A DNA stretch of 64,000 bases from Helianthus annuus (Eukaryota > Streptophyta > Magnoliopsida > Asterales > Asteraceae). The position numbers and the translations under genes were made by a program. Every line of letters starts with the position of its first letter. The first letter of the stretch is position 1. Below the pieces are notes generated by a model, which saw only the letters and a program-made list of their open reading frames with translations, was not told the DNA's origin and ran no database searches. Below are positions 1 through 11,108 of this stretch, one piece after another. The DNA lies in NCBI RefSeq assembly GCF_002127325.2, contig NC_035437.2:166934263-166998262 (forward strand), written 5' to 3'.

Positions 1-22
1 TTTCTTCTTAAATGAACCTTGT

Positions 23-24
<2 letters not shown>

Positions 25-115
<91 letters not shown>
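25..115. repeat. (TA)n microsatellite
   Basis: About 90 bp of uninterrupted TA dinucleotide. It lies downstream of the 3' end of the minus-strand kinase gene and is likely to vary in length between individuals. Confidence 0.97.
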
Positions 116-118
<3 letters not shown>

Positions 119-201
119 CATACAACAGGTTTTCTAACAACCAAGGATACTAATTACTAAAATACGACTTATTATTAGTCAAACTTTACATACAAATATG
201 A

Positions 202-804
202 TCAGTGAGCACAGGCATCAAGAAACCTCAACACCAACTCAGCATGCTCCGTGACTTTAACATCTTTCGCCGTAGTGTCCAAAACCAGCTTCGGCACCTC
301 ACCCACATCATAATCAGTGCACCCGTTGTACCCCTCCAACAGCCTCTCCAAATCCCGCCACGTGGCCGGCTTATGCCAGCTTCCATCACAACCATTTTTC
401 CCTCTATTCTCCAGCCGTCGCCGCCACTCAGCCTCGTCTTCGGGCTTGCACTCAACCACCACGAGTTGAGTGCCCTCAAAAGACTCGGCTAGCTTAGCCA
501 GCCGGTCCAAGTGTGCCCGATGGGAAAGAGGCGAGTCGATGACAACACTAAGGCCAAGACTTAGTTGGGTCTCGACCATTCGCCATATTACTTCATATGA
601 AAGATGGTTAAGGAGTTTTTGGACAGTGGTGTTGGACGCTAGCTGTGACTCGATTGTAAAAGTCGAGTCACGCACGTCATCTTTGTCGATGAGTGGGCAC
701 CCTAGCGATGCGGCTATGAACCGAGCTAGCGTGGTTTTGCCCGAGCCAGGGTGGCCTTTCATCGCTACTATGACTCGTTGTGGTCGAGCTTCTTCTCGGT
801 CCAT
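202..804 (-). CDS. Small P-loop ATP-binding kinase-like protein (AAA_33 type)
   Basis: A complete intronless 200-residue ORF. The N-terminus carries a clear Walker A loop, GHPGSGKTT at residues 17-25, after a beta strand (VIVAMK). The segment LIDKDDVRD follows at about 38-46, as in zeta-toxin-like or AAA_33 kinases, where the acidic residues sit near the phosphate acceptor. A hydrophobic strand ending in D (VVIDSP, 87-92) is a plausible Walker B. The C-terminal half is rich in charged helices, as in small cytosolic nucleotide or metabolite kinases. Plants have a family of such P-loop NTPases of about 200 residues; the substrate is not known to me and cannot be read here. No transit peptide or membrane segment is evident. 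The start at 804 is the only Met before the P-loop and gives a short N-terminus, which fits. Antisense ORFs on the other strand are shadows. Confidence 0.85.
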   Translation of the reverse strand: MDREEARPQRVIVAMKGHPGSGKTTLARFIAASLGCPLIDKDDVRDSTFTIESQLASNTTVQKLLNHLSYEVIWRMVETQLSLGLSVVIDSPLSHRAHLDRLAKLAESFEGTQLVVVECKPEDEAEWRRRLENRGKNGCDGSWHKPATWRDLERLLEGYNGCTDYDVGEVPKLVLDTTAKDVKVTEHAELVLRFLDACAH

Positions 805-861
805 GGTTGGTTTTGGTTTTGAATTATATGAACTTGATCGGTGTAATATGTTTTAGTTTTA

Positions 862-2405
862 TAGCGTTGAGGTCACTCTCACTTGTACATTTTTAAATAA
901 AATATCTCATTTTTTTCTCGTATTTAGATAAGATAGAGTGAAAGTTGAATCATAGATTTTTTCTAGTCATTTCTGGATAAGGGTGTGAAGGAGACTCGTG
1001 TGTTTGTTGTTGATGATAAGTTTTGCCAGTCACAAAACAATGATGACAAAAATTCTTAGTCATAGTCCTTGTTCTATGGGATAATTTACACAATTAGCCC
1101 TCAACTCCCACTTTTAACGATCTAGCCACCATATAAAATAAAGGGGCCGAGTTGAACAGAACGTCAAGAGGGATCGGTTTGACTCAACGGTGTAAACTAA
1201 GCTCGAACTTGACATGAGAACTTGAAGAATTTTGTTGACTAGACTCCAAGTTTGGTTCAATAAAGATGTTTGCTTAAAACAAAGAAATATATATATCTAT
1301 CGTCAAGGAGCTCGTATATAACGGCACGTCGGCAACCAGTTTTTGCACGAGTTGCATTTTACCTCATCCCATTAACAAACTATAAATTAGCAACATTTGT
1401 GTGTATAAATGTGTGTACCTCATGCTTTAAGAGGTTTTCAAAAAAAAATTTGAAGTTTCACTTTTAACCCAAAACTATTTGTTTTACTACTTATAACACC
1501 AAAAGTTTTCTTCTATTGCAATTTAACCTCACAATTTTTGTACTTTAAACTTTGGTCCCCACACTATTCATATTTAACAGATTTTTCGTTTTAAATTTTG
1601 CGAGTTAACACGGCATAAGGTGTGTGTGTGGTTCAACGTTTTAACATTTCGTTTTACGCTTCGTACTAAATTTTGCGACTTGACACGTCTCAACATACAT
1701 GCATGGTTCAACGTTTTTAAGTCGTCTATCTTTTCCCTGTTTGACATGTTTGTTACAACGCGCGAGGTCCTAAATTGACTTAATTATTATTTTCTATGTT
1801 TTACGTTGCAGACTAATTTCTTCGCGTTAACACACCGTAACTTCAGTATAAGTTGTTGTTGGAGATGGTGTGGCATTAGTGCTATTCGGCACGGTTTTAT
1901 GCCCCCGCCGCATTGCGGCGGGTGGTAAATCTAGTTGATTATAAAACACAAAAGATTAGACAATTACTGTAAAAGAAGTTCAAACTGCAGTAAGATCAAA
2001 TCCAGATGTCCTTGTAAGCACAAATCCGGTCCTCCCTATTGCTGACATCACAATCACCAGCCACCAAAGGTCCTTTCCTTTCCCTCTGCAAATCAATCTT
2101 TGATCCGCATCCATAAAAATGTACATTGAGCGTTTGGATCTTGAAACTCAACGCGCATGGTTCACGTTGTGCACAACCAAAAGTTGCATTTCTCGTCTCT
2201 TTTGCATAACAGTCTTTCAAACAAGCAAGCCAGTTATAATATCATCAACCTTTTGGACATTTTTATACAGCAGCCACCCCATATTTTACAAATTTGACCC
2301 GCATATACATGAAGTGCCGGCTCAAGACCCTGAGGCGCGCTTTTTTATTAAGAATTCTTTAATCATATTTGGGCCATAAAGAAAGTGTTAGCATGCTTTA
2401 CCATT
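862..2405. other. Intergenic, contains a Helitron 3' end
   Basis: About 1.5 kb between the kinase promoter side and the 3' end of the PPR gene. I see no gene. The part from roughly 1440 to 1935 has the look of a non-autonomous Helitron body, since its right edge is a Helitron terminus (listed separately). The rest is anonymous AT-rich sequence. Confidence 0.6.
1904..1935 (+). mobile_element. Helitron 3' terminus (hairpin plus CTAGT)
   Basis: A perfect 8-bp stem, CCCGCCGC, with loop ATT and arm GCGGCGGG (1904-1922) is followed after 8 nt by CTAGT (1931-1935) and a T. This is the canonical Helitron 3' end: a short GC-rich hairpin, then CTRR at an A/T target. The 5' TC end was not located, so only the terminus is annotated. 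Related hairpins of opposite orientation occur at 60868, 62027 and 62904. Confidence 0.72.
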
Positions 2406-4145
2406 TTACTCTTGCACATGATCCATCCAACTACTTCCAGGAACCTTAACCAAGCCCTTTTCATATATACTCTTTCTTAACCTCTTAGCATCATCCCACC
2501 GACCGGCACTCGCGTATATATTAGCAAGAAGGGAACCATAACCGCTGCTATCGGCTTCCAACTCAAAGCAATGTTTGGCTGCAATTTCCCCCAACTCAAC
2601 ATTATTATGTGTACTACAAGCAAGAAGCAATGCACCCCAAACACCAGCATGGGGTTGCATTGGCATGCCCTTTATTAAGTTGTGGGCTTCCTCTAGTCGC
2701 CCGGCCCGGCCCAAAACTTCAACCATGAGACTGTAATGATCAGGTGTGGGTGCAAGCCCGTATCTTTTCATGGAGTTGAAGCAATGGTAACTTTCTTCAA
2801 CCATACCAACATGATTTAATGCGGTTAACAGTCCTGAAAATGTGACTAAATTAGGTCGGATTTTAGACTCCATCATTTCATCGAACAGTTTGATAGCAAT
2901 CTGTTCTTTCCCGTTAATGGCGCAACCCAATATCATGGCTGTATAAGCAACGACATCTTTCTTGTGCAACTTGTGAAATAGCTTGAAAGCTTTATCAATG
3001 GAACCACATTTTGCATATAAGTCGATTAAGGCGGTACGTAAGTGGTCGTCCATCGTAATGCCCATTTGATTCATGTAAAGCTCATGAATCCACGATCCAA
3101 AACTTAAGTCTCCCAGTTGGGAACACGCGGATATTACAGTAGCTAATGTCATTTTGTCAGGTTGAATGTTCACATTTGGTTGAAGCATTTCATCGAACAG
3201 TTGGAGTGCTTCTTTTGGTCGACCGTTTTTAGCGTGGCACGCGATCATAGCATTATATAACAAATGATCCTTCCTACCCATCTCATCAAACAACTCACGT
3301 GCAGATACAATATCTCCACATTTCGAGTACCCACCAATCATTGTTATGCAAGAAATGGTATTTCTTTGTGGCATTGAATCGTAAAACTTTCGAGCTAATT
3401 CCAGTTTTTCACACTCAACATAACCACTGACCATCGCATTCCACGACGTCTGATTCCTCTCTGGCATTTCCTCAAACAACCGTAACGCCTTCTCCATATC
3501 CCCAACTCTTGCATACCCCGTCACCATCGAGTTCCAAGAAACCACATCCTTATCCAGCATACGAGCAAAACAACCTTCAGCCATAACCAAATCCCCAGAT
3601 CTCAAAAACCCATCAATCATCGAGTTCCAAGACACCACATTTCTCTCAGACATTTCATCAAACACCTTACATGCATTCCCCATATCCCCAACTTTCGCAT
3701 AAAACCCTACTAAACCAGTCTCCACATAAACATCCCCACAAAACCCATACTTAAACACCTGCCCATGAATCATAACCCCACCATTTAATTCACAAACTCT
3801 CGCACATGCTTTCAGAGCAGATGCAACTGCAAATGTTGAAGGTGAGAGTCCTGATGTTTGAAGCCCTGAATACAGAGCAAGTGCTTGTTGAAAGTTGCCA
3901 TGTTTGCTGAAATACCGCATGGCGGATGTTGCGGAATCCACATCTGGTTGCTTCGAATGGTGGAGGATTAATCGAAGGTAATGAGCAGTGGGTTGAGAGT
4001 AATCGGATTGAGAGGTTATAAGATGGTGGATTAATAGTCTATCGAGGTGATTAAGGCCGTGAACGAGTATGGATCCATGAATTTGCTTCAATTGTTTGGC
4101 GGTTAGAGAGTGATTCAACAAGGTAGTTATTTTTTGAACCAGCAT
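2406..4145 (-). CDS. Pentatricopeptide repeat protein, PLS class with E-type C-terminus
   Basis: A single-exon ORF of 579 residues, the usual intronless structure of plant PPR genes. The protein opens with a helix like those of plant PLS proteins (TAKQLKQIHG near residue 17) and then runs through consecutive P, L and S repeats. Repeated signatures such as VVSWNSMIDGF, DVVSWNSMVTGYARVG and KDVVAYTAMILGCA are visible. The C-terminus has the E-motif pattern (GVWGALLLACSTHNNVELGE) and ends at PGSSWMDHVQE without a DYW deaminase domain. Proteins of this class act in mitochondria or chloroplasts, binding RNA one base per repeat, commonly for C-to-U editing or processing. It resembles the Arabidopsis At4g22760 type in general layout, but that is from memory. 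The organelle target is not obvious. The 5' flank runs straight into a Harbinger-like element from about 4250. Confidence 0.93.
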   Translation of the reverse strand: MLVQKITTLLNHSLTAKQLKQIHGSILVHGLNHLDRLLIHHLITSQSDYSQPTAHYLRLILHHSKQPDVDSATSAMRYFSKHGNFQQALALYSGLQTSGLSPSTFAVASALKACARVCELNGGVMIHGQVFKYGFCGDVYVETGLVGFYAKVGDMGNACKVFDEMSERNVVSWNSMIDGFLRSGDLVMAEGCFARMLDKDVVSWNSMVTGYARVGDMEKALRLFEEMPERNQTSWNAMVSGYVECEKLELARKFYDSMPQRNTISCITMIGGYSKCGDIVSARELFDEMGRKDHLLYNAMIACHAKNGRPKEALQLFDEMLQPNVNIQPDKMTLATVISACSQLGDLSFGSWIHELYMNQMGITMDDHLRTALIDLYAKCGSIDKAFKLFHKLHKKDVVAYTAMILGCAINGKEQIAIKLFDEMMESKIRPNLVTFSGLLTALNHVGMVEESYHCFNSMKRYGLAPTPDHYSLMVEVLGRAGRLEEAHNLIKGMPMQPHAGVWGALLLACSTHNNVELGEIAAKHCFELEADSSGYGSLLANIYASAGRWDDAKRLRKSIYEKGLVKVPGSSWMDHVQE

Positions 4146-4249
4146 TTGTTATCGTTCTTCATGTGTGTTCAAGCAAAACAAGATCTTCACCCTCTTGTTT
4201 TCTTTTTCTTTTTTAGCATTTTTTATTTTAAAACTTAATTACAAGAGAG

Positions 4250-6065
4250 GACGGTGCGTCCCGTGGTGAGGAAACCAGCACGCGTGGATTGCCGTTATAC
4301 ACCACCGCCGATACCAACCATCACGTGTGCATGTGGCAACGCGTGGAAAAATGATTGTGACCGTTTGAGATTTGAACGTTGGAACTTTGTATACGTTAGT
4401 TTTTGACCGTTTGCGATTTAAAAAAAAAAAAACTTAAACACCATATATATATCACCTGTTTTAATCTTTTCAACCAACAAAAAAACACCTACATCCTACA
4501 TATTTCACCCACAAAAAACATAAATTTATATCACTTTCTGGGGTAAAAATAGAATTTCCTACGGATTCGTTTCCGATAGACACTGATAGCGATAACGAAA
4601 CGTCTTCCGACAATAAGACGCTTGAATTTTTCGAGAAGGTGTATAACGAACTTGAAGGTTCGAGCCGCCCAAAAAAGAATATGGTGGATCGTGATCGTAT
4701 ACATGCCAACCAAGTGTTAATGAAGGATTATTTTGTGGAGAATCCGGTCCATAATGCCGAAACGTTTAGAGATCGGTTTCGTTTACCAAAAGATTTATTT
4801 TTAGAGATTGTTGGAGACATCGAAACAAGCGAAGAATGGTTTCAAGAACGTTACGACAGGAGGGGCAAACGAAGTTTTACACCGATACAAAAATGCACAT
4901 CCGCCATTCGCTAACTAGCGACAGGTAACCCTCCCGATCAATATGATGAATACTTAGCTATGTCGGACAGAACTTCACGTGAATGTTTGCAATTCTTTTG
5001 TAACGCGATCATTAAATTGTATGCCAAAAAGTTCCTACGTAAACCAATGACACTCGACAACGCACGTATTTACGCCGCGCATGAGGCTAGATGGCATTTT
5101 CCAGGGATGCTCGGTAGCATCGATTGTACACATATTCAATGGAGAAATTGTCCAAGAGAGTTGCGAGGGGCGTGTGTTTGGGGTGACGTCAAAAGACCAA
5201 CCATCATACTTGAAGTCGTGACATCGAATGATTTATGGTTTTGTCATTCATATTTTGATGTTCCTGGTTCAAACAATGACATCAATGTTTTGTACACATC
5301 GTCGTTGTTTTAAAGCGTAACAGATGCTACCGCACCCTTCTGTCCATTTTTTGTTAACGGAAGATATTACAGACGAGGCTTTCTTCTTATGGATGGTATC
5401 TACCCATCATGGTATGTTTTTGTGAAAGCCCTCTCATTTCCTGTCGAGGTTAAAGAAAAGACGTTCAAGAGGTTGCAAGAAGAATCGGCAAGAAAAGATG
5501 TTGAGAGGGCTTTTGGTGTTTTAAACGGTAGATGGGACATACTAAACCGACCGGTTCGTGCGATGAATAAGAAAACAATACATAGCTGGAAAATGCAATC
5601 TCCATATTGGGTGTCGGATCCTTCTACACAAGTTCCCGTTCCCGAAAATGTCCAACAAGACTTGCCCAATGAAGAAATTCACTTTCGGTTGAGATATGAT
5701 TTAATTGAACTTGTAGGTTCTTTAGGTTTGAAATTCCCGGATCCGGACGAGTACTAGGTTTTCTTTGTATATATTTTTATTTTTATATGATTATTTTTAA
5801 GTTGTAAGCTAAAATATTTCTAGAAATATTATTTTTTATTTTAATGAAATTTGTAATTTATAATTTTATTGTTTTATTGTTAATGTATAATTTAAAAAAA
5901 AAAACAAAAACCATAACTAGTGATGAGCATTTCCACTAAAATCCATCACTAGTGATGGAATGAAGCTTGATGACGTGGCGGAACTTGATTGGATATTGTA
6001 AGTGATGGAATTCCTTCACTAGTGGAGCGCCCCTACCCCTAAGGCCACTACGGGTGGTCCGTTAT
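4250..6065 (+). mobile_element. PIF/Harbinger-type DNA transposon, decayed
   Basis: A degenerate element carrying the transposase remnant at 4531-5757. Candidate inverted ends are the CCCGTGGTG-containing segment near 4257-4270 and the CCACTACGGG segment near 6048-6057. They share the CCCGTRGTG core with the end of the small element at 16318. No convincing 3-bp TSD was found, so the boundaries are tentative. Confidence 0.5.
4531..5757 (+). pseudogene. Harbinger-like (DDE_Tnp_4) transposase, two in-frame stops
   Basis: One reading frame runs through the whole span. The N-terminal part (FRDRFRLPKDLFLEIVGDIE) is typical of plant PIF/Harbinger transposases. The catalytic triad can be located: D in GSIDCTH, D in NNDINVL and E in KDVERAFGVL. 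The frame is broken by TAA at 4912-4914 and TAA at about 5311-5313; both lie inside conserved blocks. After the RAMNKKTIHS segment the conserved helix before the C-terminus seems deleted, and the frame passes directly into an acidic tail ending FPDPDEY. No ATG is visible at the start of the conserved N-terminus, so initiation is probably lost too. It cannot make an active transposase. Family assignment is firm; the exact element boundaries are not. Confidence 0.85.
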
Positions 6066-6325
6066 AAACAATCCATCACTCGTGAAACTATCACGAACAC
6101 CGCCGCCACCATATTTATAACGAGTGATAGTTATAACGCGTGGATTTTATCACGCGTTGAACATTGTTGATTGTATGTGTATGACTTGTACGTTGTGTAT
6201 TAATACTTGTACGTTGGAATCCCACCACTAAAGAATGTTTGTAAGTGATAGAATAATGGTTGCTGATATGGCGGAATATGATTAGATGTTTGTGAGTGAT
6301 GGAATTTCATCACTAGTGACCAATC
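5918..6325. repeat. Two diverged ~105-bp direct repeats (5918-6025 and 6205-6325)
   Basis: Both copies run from a CCACTA-containing start through GTAAGTGATRGAA and a GGCGGAA segment to TCACTAGTG. The first is in the Harbinger 3' region and the second just beyond it, suggesting either a related MITE alongside or a duplicated subterminal region. Confidence 0.55.
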
Positions 6326-6328
6326 CCA

Positions 6329-6490
6329 ATTGATGGTGAGCGTGCGACGGGACCGGATGGTTTCAGTTTTTTGTTTTTCCGTCGGTATTGGTCCTTGTCG
6401 GAGCAAGATTTTTGCGGGTTTTTTGCTAGTTCTTCTTGGACGCAGTCAATAATCGAGGTTGTGCGTCTAGCTTTATTGTCCTTATCACCC
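6329..6490 (+). pseudogene. LINE reverse-transcriptase fragment
   Basis: About 50 codons translate to a segment containing GPDGFSFLFFRRYWSLSEQDF-like sequence, the block that precedes the RT domain of plant L1-type LINEs. It starts abruptly beside the repeat above and loses similarity after about 6490. It is a short dead fragment of a non-LTR retrotransposon. Confidence 0.6.
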
Positions 6491-6935
6491 AAGTGGGTGA
6501 CCTAGTTGTTACAAAAAAGGTGGGAACCTAGTATTCGATAGAGTCAAGTCAAACGTTGTCCACAAAGAAAATAACAAAAGAAAACGATGGTATCTGCACA
6601 TTGTTTTAGTTCAGACAGCTCGCCGGCCGACGATCTTCCCTAAGCGGCGGCGGAGAACGGCGATATTATCCTCCACCTCTCTTTCGACATGCATATACGT
6701 ACATCAATAAAACAGCACGGTTTTTTCTTCGGTTTCATCGAAATCAAACAAACCCTAAATGGAAAACGATTAGTCCGATGGTTTGATCAACTACATTTAT
6801 TTGTTCCATCTTCCCCAATCAATCAAATTTCATTCACATCTTCTCAACTTTTATAAGGTACATCTCCCTCCCTCTCAAACACATGCATACGTTAACATGA
6901 TAATGTAACTAACATGACTTGCAGAAATCATATCA

Positions 6936-8960
6936 ATGGAATTGATCGGGGAAGAAAGTAAGGGGGAGATCGATACGGATTCAATCAAACCCGTTAAAGT
7001 ATCCGTTTCTCATTTTGGTGAAAAATGTGTTCAGATCAAAGTTCGGTCTAGTAGCGAAGAAGTAAGTTTCTAGCTTGGGTTTCACCGATTCAGCTCAAAC
7101 ATGACTCGTATATTTATTCGTATCATACCCAATCGTTAGGGGTGCAAACGAGCCGAGTTGTATGACCTGAATACAACCCGTTAGGGTGCAAACGAGTCGA
7201 GTTGAGCCCTAGCCCGAGCTCGAGCTCGGCTCGTTATTAATCAATTTACATTAATTATAATTTTTTTCCATTAACTTTTTTATATATATATAGTTTAGTT
7301 ATTTTATCATAATTTCATAAATTAATATAATTATTATTTATATAAATATATTTAGTATATTAAATTAAAATAATATAAATAATAGACTTGTTTAGGTTCG
7401 TGAACCGGTTCGAGCTCGATAAGTGAAGCTCGGACTCGGGCTCGTTTACTAATCAAGCTTAGTTTTAGATTCGTTTCGAGTTTTTTTCGAGTTGGTCTCA
7501 AGTAGCTCAGCTTGTTTACATCTCTACGACCCGTGTAACCATTTATCTGAACAGGTCAAACATGTTATAAATGTGTTGTAAACAAGTTGTAATATATGAA
7601 ATGGGCGCGAACGGGATGATCTTAAAAGATTGTACTAATTTTAAACGGGTTCATTAATGGTCAACCAAGTTAAACCTGGCAACTTTTGTTTACCTAACAA
7701 ACAAACAAACGTATCTAGTAATATCCCACATGTCAGGGTTTGTAACGTTTTTTTTTTTTTTTGGGTCACTAAAAGTTTTGTAACCCGTCTTTAAAATCAT
7801 TAAATAGTAACCAAGTTTTATAACATGTTACAATGGACCACGGGTCAATCTTTTAACAGGAAGTGGAGAATGAGAAAGATCTTGAAGTTATACTAAGAGA
7901 CTTGGCCAACTGCAAGTTTCAACTGGAAGCCATGGATGCTGCCCACAAACAAGCCCTTCTTAACCAACATAACCACGAAACAACCGTTGACGGGCTCAAA
8001 ACGCTACTAAAAAACTCTGAATTCGAGAAAGAAGTATACATCAATGAATGCAAAGAAGCAAAAATTCGTGTATCAGAATTTGAAACAAAGATCCAAGAAA
8101 TGGCTGATGAGTTGACCATGTTAAAGTCAACAGAAGACGAGCTTCGTGTACTTGAAAAACAACTTATGGAAGCCACAAGTGATAAACTTAAAAACATAAA
8201 ACAAATGGAGGAAATGGAAACTCAAGGGAAATATATTGAGTTGTTAGAGAGTGAGTTGACTCAGTTAAGACAGGAACTCCAACTCAGGGGCGAAAGCGAG
8301 TTGACTCGGTTAGAAACAATGAGAAGTGAACTGGACGAGATTCGTGAGAGAGAGAATGAAGCACAAGTCGAAATAGCATTACTGCAAGCCGAGATTCATA
8401 AAGAAAGATCAAAAGCCGCGGCTGCTGAGGCAGCCGAGTTAAAAGCAATAGGCGAAAAATCCGCTGCTTATTTTGCTGTTCAACAAATGGCGATTGAAAC
8501 CCAAGAAGTTAAAAAAGAAAACCAAAGATTACAATCCGAACACGAAGAAGTCCTTTTTCAAGATGCAAACTCCGTCAACGACAACGAGATCACTATTTCA
8601 TTAGAAGAATATGAAAACTTGGTGAAGAAATCCGAAGAAGCTAAAGTTGAGCCACAAATTGAGTCCAAAAGTCGCGAAGAAATTGAGAAATTGAAAAAAG
8701 ATTTGGAGAGTGCGACGGCGAAAGTGAGTGAATTTAGGACACGGGCAGAACAGGCGACAACACGAGCTGAGGTGGCAGAGCAGGCAAAAGCCGCCCTCGA
8801 AGAGCAAGTAAAGGAGTGGAAGGAACAGAAGCAAAGACGGAGGGCCGCATTAGCCGCCCTCCGAGCAGAATCGATGTCGAGATCGAGCCATAGTTTAGAG
8901 TATGATGATAATTCTAAAACATACATGCCATTGGGTAAGTTTCTGAAAATGAAGCAATAG
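6936..8960 (+). CDS. WEB family (DUF827) coiled-coil protein, two exons
   Basis: Exon 1 is 6936-7061 (42 codons, MELIGEESKG start). The intron is 7062-7859 (GTAAGT ... AACAG, phase 0) and exon 2 is 7860-8960, giving 408 residues. A probable leader intron spans 6858-6924. The protein is almost entirely heptad-rich coiled coil with long Glu/Lys runs. Family signatures are the ISLEEYENLVKKSEEA block at about residues 288-303, where WEB/PMI proteins have a similar SxxEY element, and the C-terminal PLGKFLKMK segment. Relatives such as WEB1 and PMI2 act in the cytosol in light-driven chloroplast movement; shorter members of about 400 residues are poorly characterised, so the precise role is inference. 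The frame cannot start at 7863 (GTG), because splicing joins it to exon 1. The intron was enlarged by a hAT-type element. Confidence 0.85.
7182..7526. mobile_element. TAGGG-type hAT-like MITE in the WEB intron
   Basis: A 345-bp element starting TAGGGTGCAAACGAG and ending GTTTACATCTCTA. It is flanked by CAACCCGT (7174-7181) and CGACCCGT (7527-7534), a 7/8 match to an 8-bp duplication. The inner flanks consist of repeated GAGCTCGG-type words. A second TAGGGGTGCAAACGAGCC start at about 7137 suggests it landed in an older relative. Confidence 0.75.
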
Positions 8961-11000
8961 TTGAAAACATGCTATTGTTGAACCACAATAACTTAAAGTT
9001 TCTAAAAGGAAGCTCATAAATATAAATATATATAATTAAATAAAAGCCGGATCTTTGTTTTCTTATATGCCTCAAGTACTCAATTTAGTAATTTATGCAA
9101 TTTCAACTTAGGATATGTTGTTTCTTTATTTTTTGGTGATGTTACATAACATTAATAAGTTAAAAGACTGTTGGTTCTTGTTAAAGTTCAGGTTTTACAT
9201 ATCTACTGGTTTCAACTATATGTGTCCAACTCATGTTTTTATTATTTTTTTCAGAACTTATATATAAAAATCCAACAAACTGTGACTGACTCTTTGATGT
9301 AGCGAGTGTCACGATAACGAAGAGCAAAACACGTTGATTCTGCGAATACTCGTGTTGATCTTCCCCAACCCCCAAAATTCAACCCAAAGGGCACAGAATT
9401 TGAAGTGAAAATTGAGTAATTTTGAAATTCAAGTCTGACTATCCAAATTACAAGAGAAAGACATAAATAGAGATAGAAATTCGAAATGGGCCACAAAAAG
9501 GCCATGGGCCAAACACAAGCCCAAAAACAAAATGCCCAAAACACCTAAGAAAACATAAAAAGATAAATAACTGATAGAAATAAGCGTTTTTTGGCCCGGA
9601 CGATGACCCAAACCGCCATAGGCATTTGCAGCAAGATAGAGCTCATTCTCACGATCGTTTCGCCTGGTCGCACGCCCAACACGGACCCCCGTAGCCCAAG
9701 TTAGAGCCATTTTAGTGAAGCCCCTTTTGTCACACGATCTTGGGCCTCCAAATACAAGATGGCCCGCTCCTCCACACTTGGACCAGCATCACTCTTAAAC
9801 ATTATCTATGAAACTTCATTGTAAAAAAACATTTAGGAGACAAATGTCAAATTTAACAACGAGTAAGGACGATCCAACATACTTCACCGAGTCTTGGAAG
9901 CTTTCTTAGAAATCACAGGATGAAGCACTAATCGACACATGGAAAATATGGAACACTTTTGGTAGTGATGTTTAATCACTACAAGTCTTGACGCGCTTAG
10001 TTTTTGTAACCTGTAGAACTTTAGCCATATTAATAATTAACATACACTAACCCAAGTTGTGGTAACGGGCCCCCAGAATATCGACACATGATGAAGTGAT
10101 GAAAAGGCATAGATGTTAGAAAATCAGAATTTAAATGAAGGGTGAAAGAGATAATGAAATGAGTATAAACAGCTGTGCAGTGCAGGTCCATTTGCCTATC
10201 ATGAACCAACCAAATCTTGTGAATCTTTCTTATTATAGGCAGAATTTGCCTGTAGTAGTCCATATCAGATATCCAATATTATTCAGGATTGCCCATGATC
10301 CAGAATTATATATGATGCAAATCCTGATCAGCATCCATGACATATATATTCTTCGGTAAATATACATTATCTAATTATGATGCATTATGCAAAAAAAAGG
10401 AATTAGATGTACAAATGGGGACATATGTTTGGGGATAGATGGTGAAAGTAGATGGATGGAAATAAAGATGTCTGGAGCTTTTTGTAAAGCAAAACTGTAC
10501 ATATTTACACTAGTCATGCTGACACATATGCACACACAAGTGAAGTCGGCACACAATTATTTTGGTGATGATAATAATAGTAGACTTTGTAATATTTTGT
10601 GTAGTGACCCAAGTGAAACAAGTGTGGAGACAATCATGTCGAGTTGGTGGACTGTGAACCCGAACATGAACCATATATTTATGTGCGTCAAAGATATTGC
10701 CCCCTAACCCAGACATAATTAAACATGTAACCCTTACATGACTAATGTATTTATCTAAACAAGTTAAACGGGTTAACGTGTAAACATTGGTTGATCGATG
10801 GGCAAGTGGGGTTGTCATATGTGTATTTTCTTAAAGAAAATTAATGGAATTTGGATTTTAAATGAGTGTAATTCTTTAATCTTCTGATATCTTGTCAAGA
10901 TTTTGTGATGTTAAAGCTGCCAAGTGGTGACTTATAGGATGGGGAGATGGAGAGTCTTATGTGATATGAGGAATTAAACAGTATTAAGATAAACGAAGAT
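8961..11000. other. Intergenic sequence without recognised gene
   Basis: It begins with the 3' UTR and downstream region of the WEB gene. The stretch 9290-9790 is richer in GC and has GGGCC/GGCCC words, as seen in old LTRs, but no ends could be found. The ORFs here are short and on both strands. Confidence 0.5.
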
Positions 11001-11099
11001 ATAGGTTTAAAAAGATTAATATTTCAAATTTCTAAGAGAGTGAAGAAGATATGATAGGTATAAAAAGATTAATATTTCAAATTTCTAAGTGAGTGAAGA
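11000..11099. repeat. Tandem duplication of ~46 bp
   Basis: Two copies, 11001-11046 and 11053-11098, share ATAGGTWTAAAAAGATTAAT and the following TTCAAATTTCTAAG with one or two changes. They lie directly left of the CACTA element. Confidence 0.85.
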
Positions 11100-11108
11100 G
11101 TCTCATAT

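Noticed and set aside
7863..8960. WEB protein starting at 7863
   Set aside because: The codon at 7863 is GTG and a 3' splice site lies directly before it; exon 1 with a proper ATG is at 6936.
9251..9710. ORFs of 93-97 codons on minus strand
   Set aside because: Hydrophobic low-complexity translations without family match in a probable old repeat.
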